Positions 5,780 to 6,758 of a stretch of DNA of 6,758 nt are shown here, one piece after another. Made by a program: the position numbers and the translations under genes. The first letter of the stretch is position 1. Each line of letters begins with the position of its first letter. The stretch spans positions 1 to 6,758 of the forward strand of contig WJJB01000119.1 of the NCBI GenBank assembly GCA_014729935.1, read 5' to 3'. Under the pieces are notes generated by a model. That model searched no databases. It had not been told where the DNA came from and saw only the letters and a list, made by a program, of their open reading frames with translations. The stretch comes from Candidatus Bathyarchaeota archaeon (GTDB lineage: Archaea > Asgardarchaeota > Lokiarchaeia > Sigyniarchaeales > Sigyniarchaeaceae).

Positions 5780-6758
5780 CTAGGATTCACTTGTATTATT
5801 ATGTAAAACCAGCACTATAATTCTTAACTGGATCGCGCGAGCAGTGGAATCGAAAATGAATGAATGATATTCAAGATTACCATTGTCCACAACTGCATGT
5901 TTCCCCAACCAAGGATTCGAAATCGTTTTTATAAACCCGTATTTCTCGGATTGCAGGTAGCGCCTGTATATCCGCCAATACTTCATGTTTGCAAGTAACC
6001 AGAAGAATTTCGACACGGGTTTTCCAAGCAAGGGTCTTGCGAACCTGCATAATTCCTTGTTATCCATTTGTTTCATGCGAACGAACGCCCTCTTGTATTT
6101 GCTCGCGTTGAACGAGGATTTTTTCCACGCCGTGTCGAAAGCCTGCATCTTGCCTTTCACGATGTATTTTGCCAGCATCTTCCCGCCAACCCTCGCAGGG
6201 CGAATCCCGCCCTTAGTGAGATAGTTGGTTTGAGCGGCTGCATCACCTATCAATGCAACATTCCCCTTCACGTAAGTCGGTAGACCACCGTATGCAATCA
6301 TGCGTGATTGCATCCTGATTGGCTTCCCCTCGAAATTATCCGTGCCGTGTGGGTACCCAATCTTCTATCGATTCCCACTCGGAAACAGGTAGCGGTAATG
6401 ACCTTTGTACCTTTGGTCATTCCACAGGTAGATTGTTCTTGGATCCCCCAAATCCCCTTCCACGAGATATTGAATGACCGGTATCTTAATCACCTTCTCG
6501 AATCCACAAGCCTCCCGAACGTGGGAATTCACCCCGTCTGCACCGATAAGCATGGAGGACTTTAATTCATCTCCCGAAGCAAGATGGCAGGTTTGGATGC
6601 CATTTTCTATGGAAATATCCTTGACGTCACCCTGCAAATGGATTCCCCCCCTGTCCTTGTACTTGTCAAGTAATCCTGCAAGGAAATTGGCACGGTTCAG
6701 TTTGAGTCGGGTAGGTCCGGCCATTACTGGTCTTTCCCCCCTAAGAACCACGCGTGAC
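5780..6758 (-). pseudogene. Geranylgeranyl-reductase-family flavoprotein, 5' end off window, interrupted by in-frame TAG
   Basis: The frame enters at the right edge and encodes the middle and end of an FAD-dependent geranylgeranyl reductase family protein. Archaeal members saturate the isoprenoid chains of membrane lipids. The visible landmarks are RANFLAGLL, the family hallmark GADGVNSHVREA (GADGVNS at 6524-6544), YLFPSGN just before the break, and GNVALIGDAAAQTNYLTKGG (GDAAA at 6233-6247), where the flavin is bound. The N-terminal FAD fold is outside the window. A TAG at 6365-6367 interrupts the frame after YLFPSGNR; the next 17 codons (KIGYPHGTDNFEGKPIR) and the rest continue in the same frame, so this is a single nonsense codon, not a frameshift. 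Either the gene is dead, the base is an assembly error, or the TAG is read through. An internal ATG at 6313 could start the second part, but it would lack most of the substrate and flavin domains. Conservation on both sides suggests recent inactivation or error. The final stop is also TAG. Confidence 0.82.

Noticed and set aside
6314..6367. Frameshift as the cause of the reductase break
   Set aside because: The codons on both sides are in the same frame and the 17 codons between the TAG and the ATG at 6313 are open and family-like, so a single nonsense codon explains it.

Overview
The window looks archaeal, and an Asgard-type archaeon is my best guess. The archaeal signs are a pyruvoyl-dependent arginine decarboxylase, a geranylgeranyl-reductase-family flavoprotein, TATA-like boxes of the TTTAAATA kind, and Shine-Dalgarno sites of the GTGAT/GGTGG type. 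The Asgard suggestion rests on a membrane protein carrying what looks like a longin/roadblock-type domain, plus a multi-spanning zinc-ribbon protein with a RING-like C-terminus. It is an inference from family resemblance, not a database result. I recognise no rRNA, tRNA, CRISPR array or insertion sequence.

All supported genes lie on the minus strand, so transcription runs from high to low coordinates. In that order they are: (1) a geranylgeranyl-reductase-family gene entering from the right edge (6758-5780), broken by an in-frame TAG at 6365-6367; (2) a 490-residue zinc-ribbon membrane protein (5752-4280), starting about 30 bases after it and in the same reading frame; (3) a 126-139 base intergenic stretch with two small inverted repeats; (4) a ~210-residue polytopic membrane protein (4144-3512) with an SRKxxH motif; (5) a radical SAM/SPASM protein (3505-2276), whose ribosome site overlaps the stop of the gene before it; (6) a promoter-containing gap, then a seven-helix membrane protein with a cytosolic longin-like domain (2217-997); (7) pyruvoyl-dependent arginine decarboxylase (908-363); (8) a gap with a TATA box, then the first 86 codons of an unrecognised gene (258-1) running off the left edge.

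Genes 1-2 and genes 4-5 each look like transcriptional units. Genes 6, 7 and 8 probably have their own promoters. No single pathway ties the window together. The reductase belongs to isoprenoid membrane-lipid metabolism, the decarboxylase to agmatine/polyamine synthesis, and three genes encode uncharacterised membrane or radical-chemistry proteins.

The points most worth a second look are the run of one reading frame from 6758 to 4250 interrupted only by TAG codons, the seven-helix/longin-like fusion, the zinc-ribbon/RING-like membrane protein, and the SRKxxH membrane protein coupled to a radical SAM enzyme.
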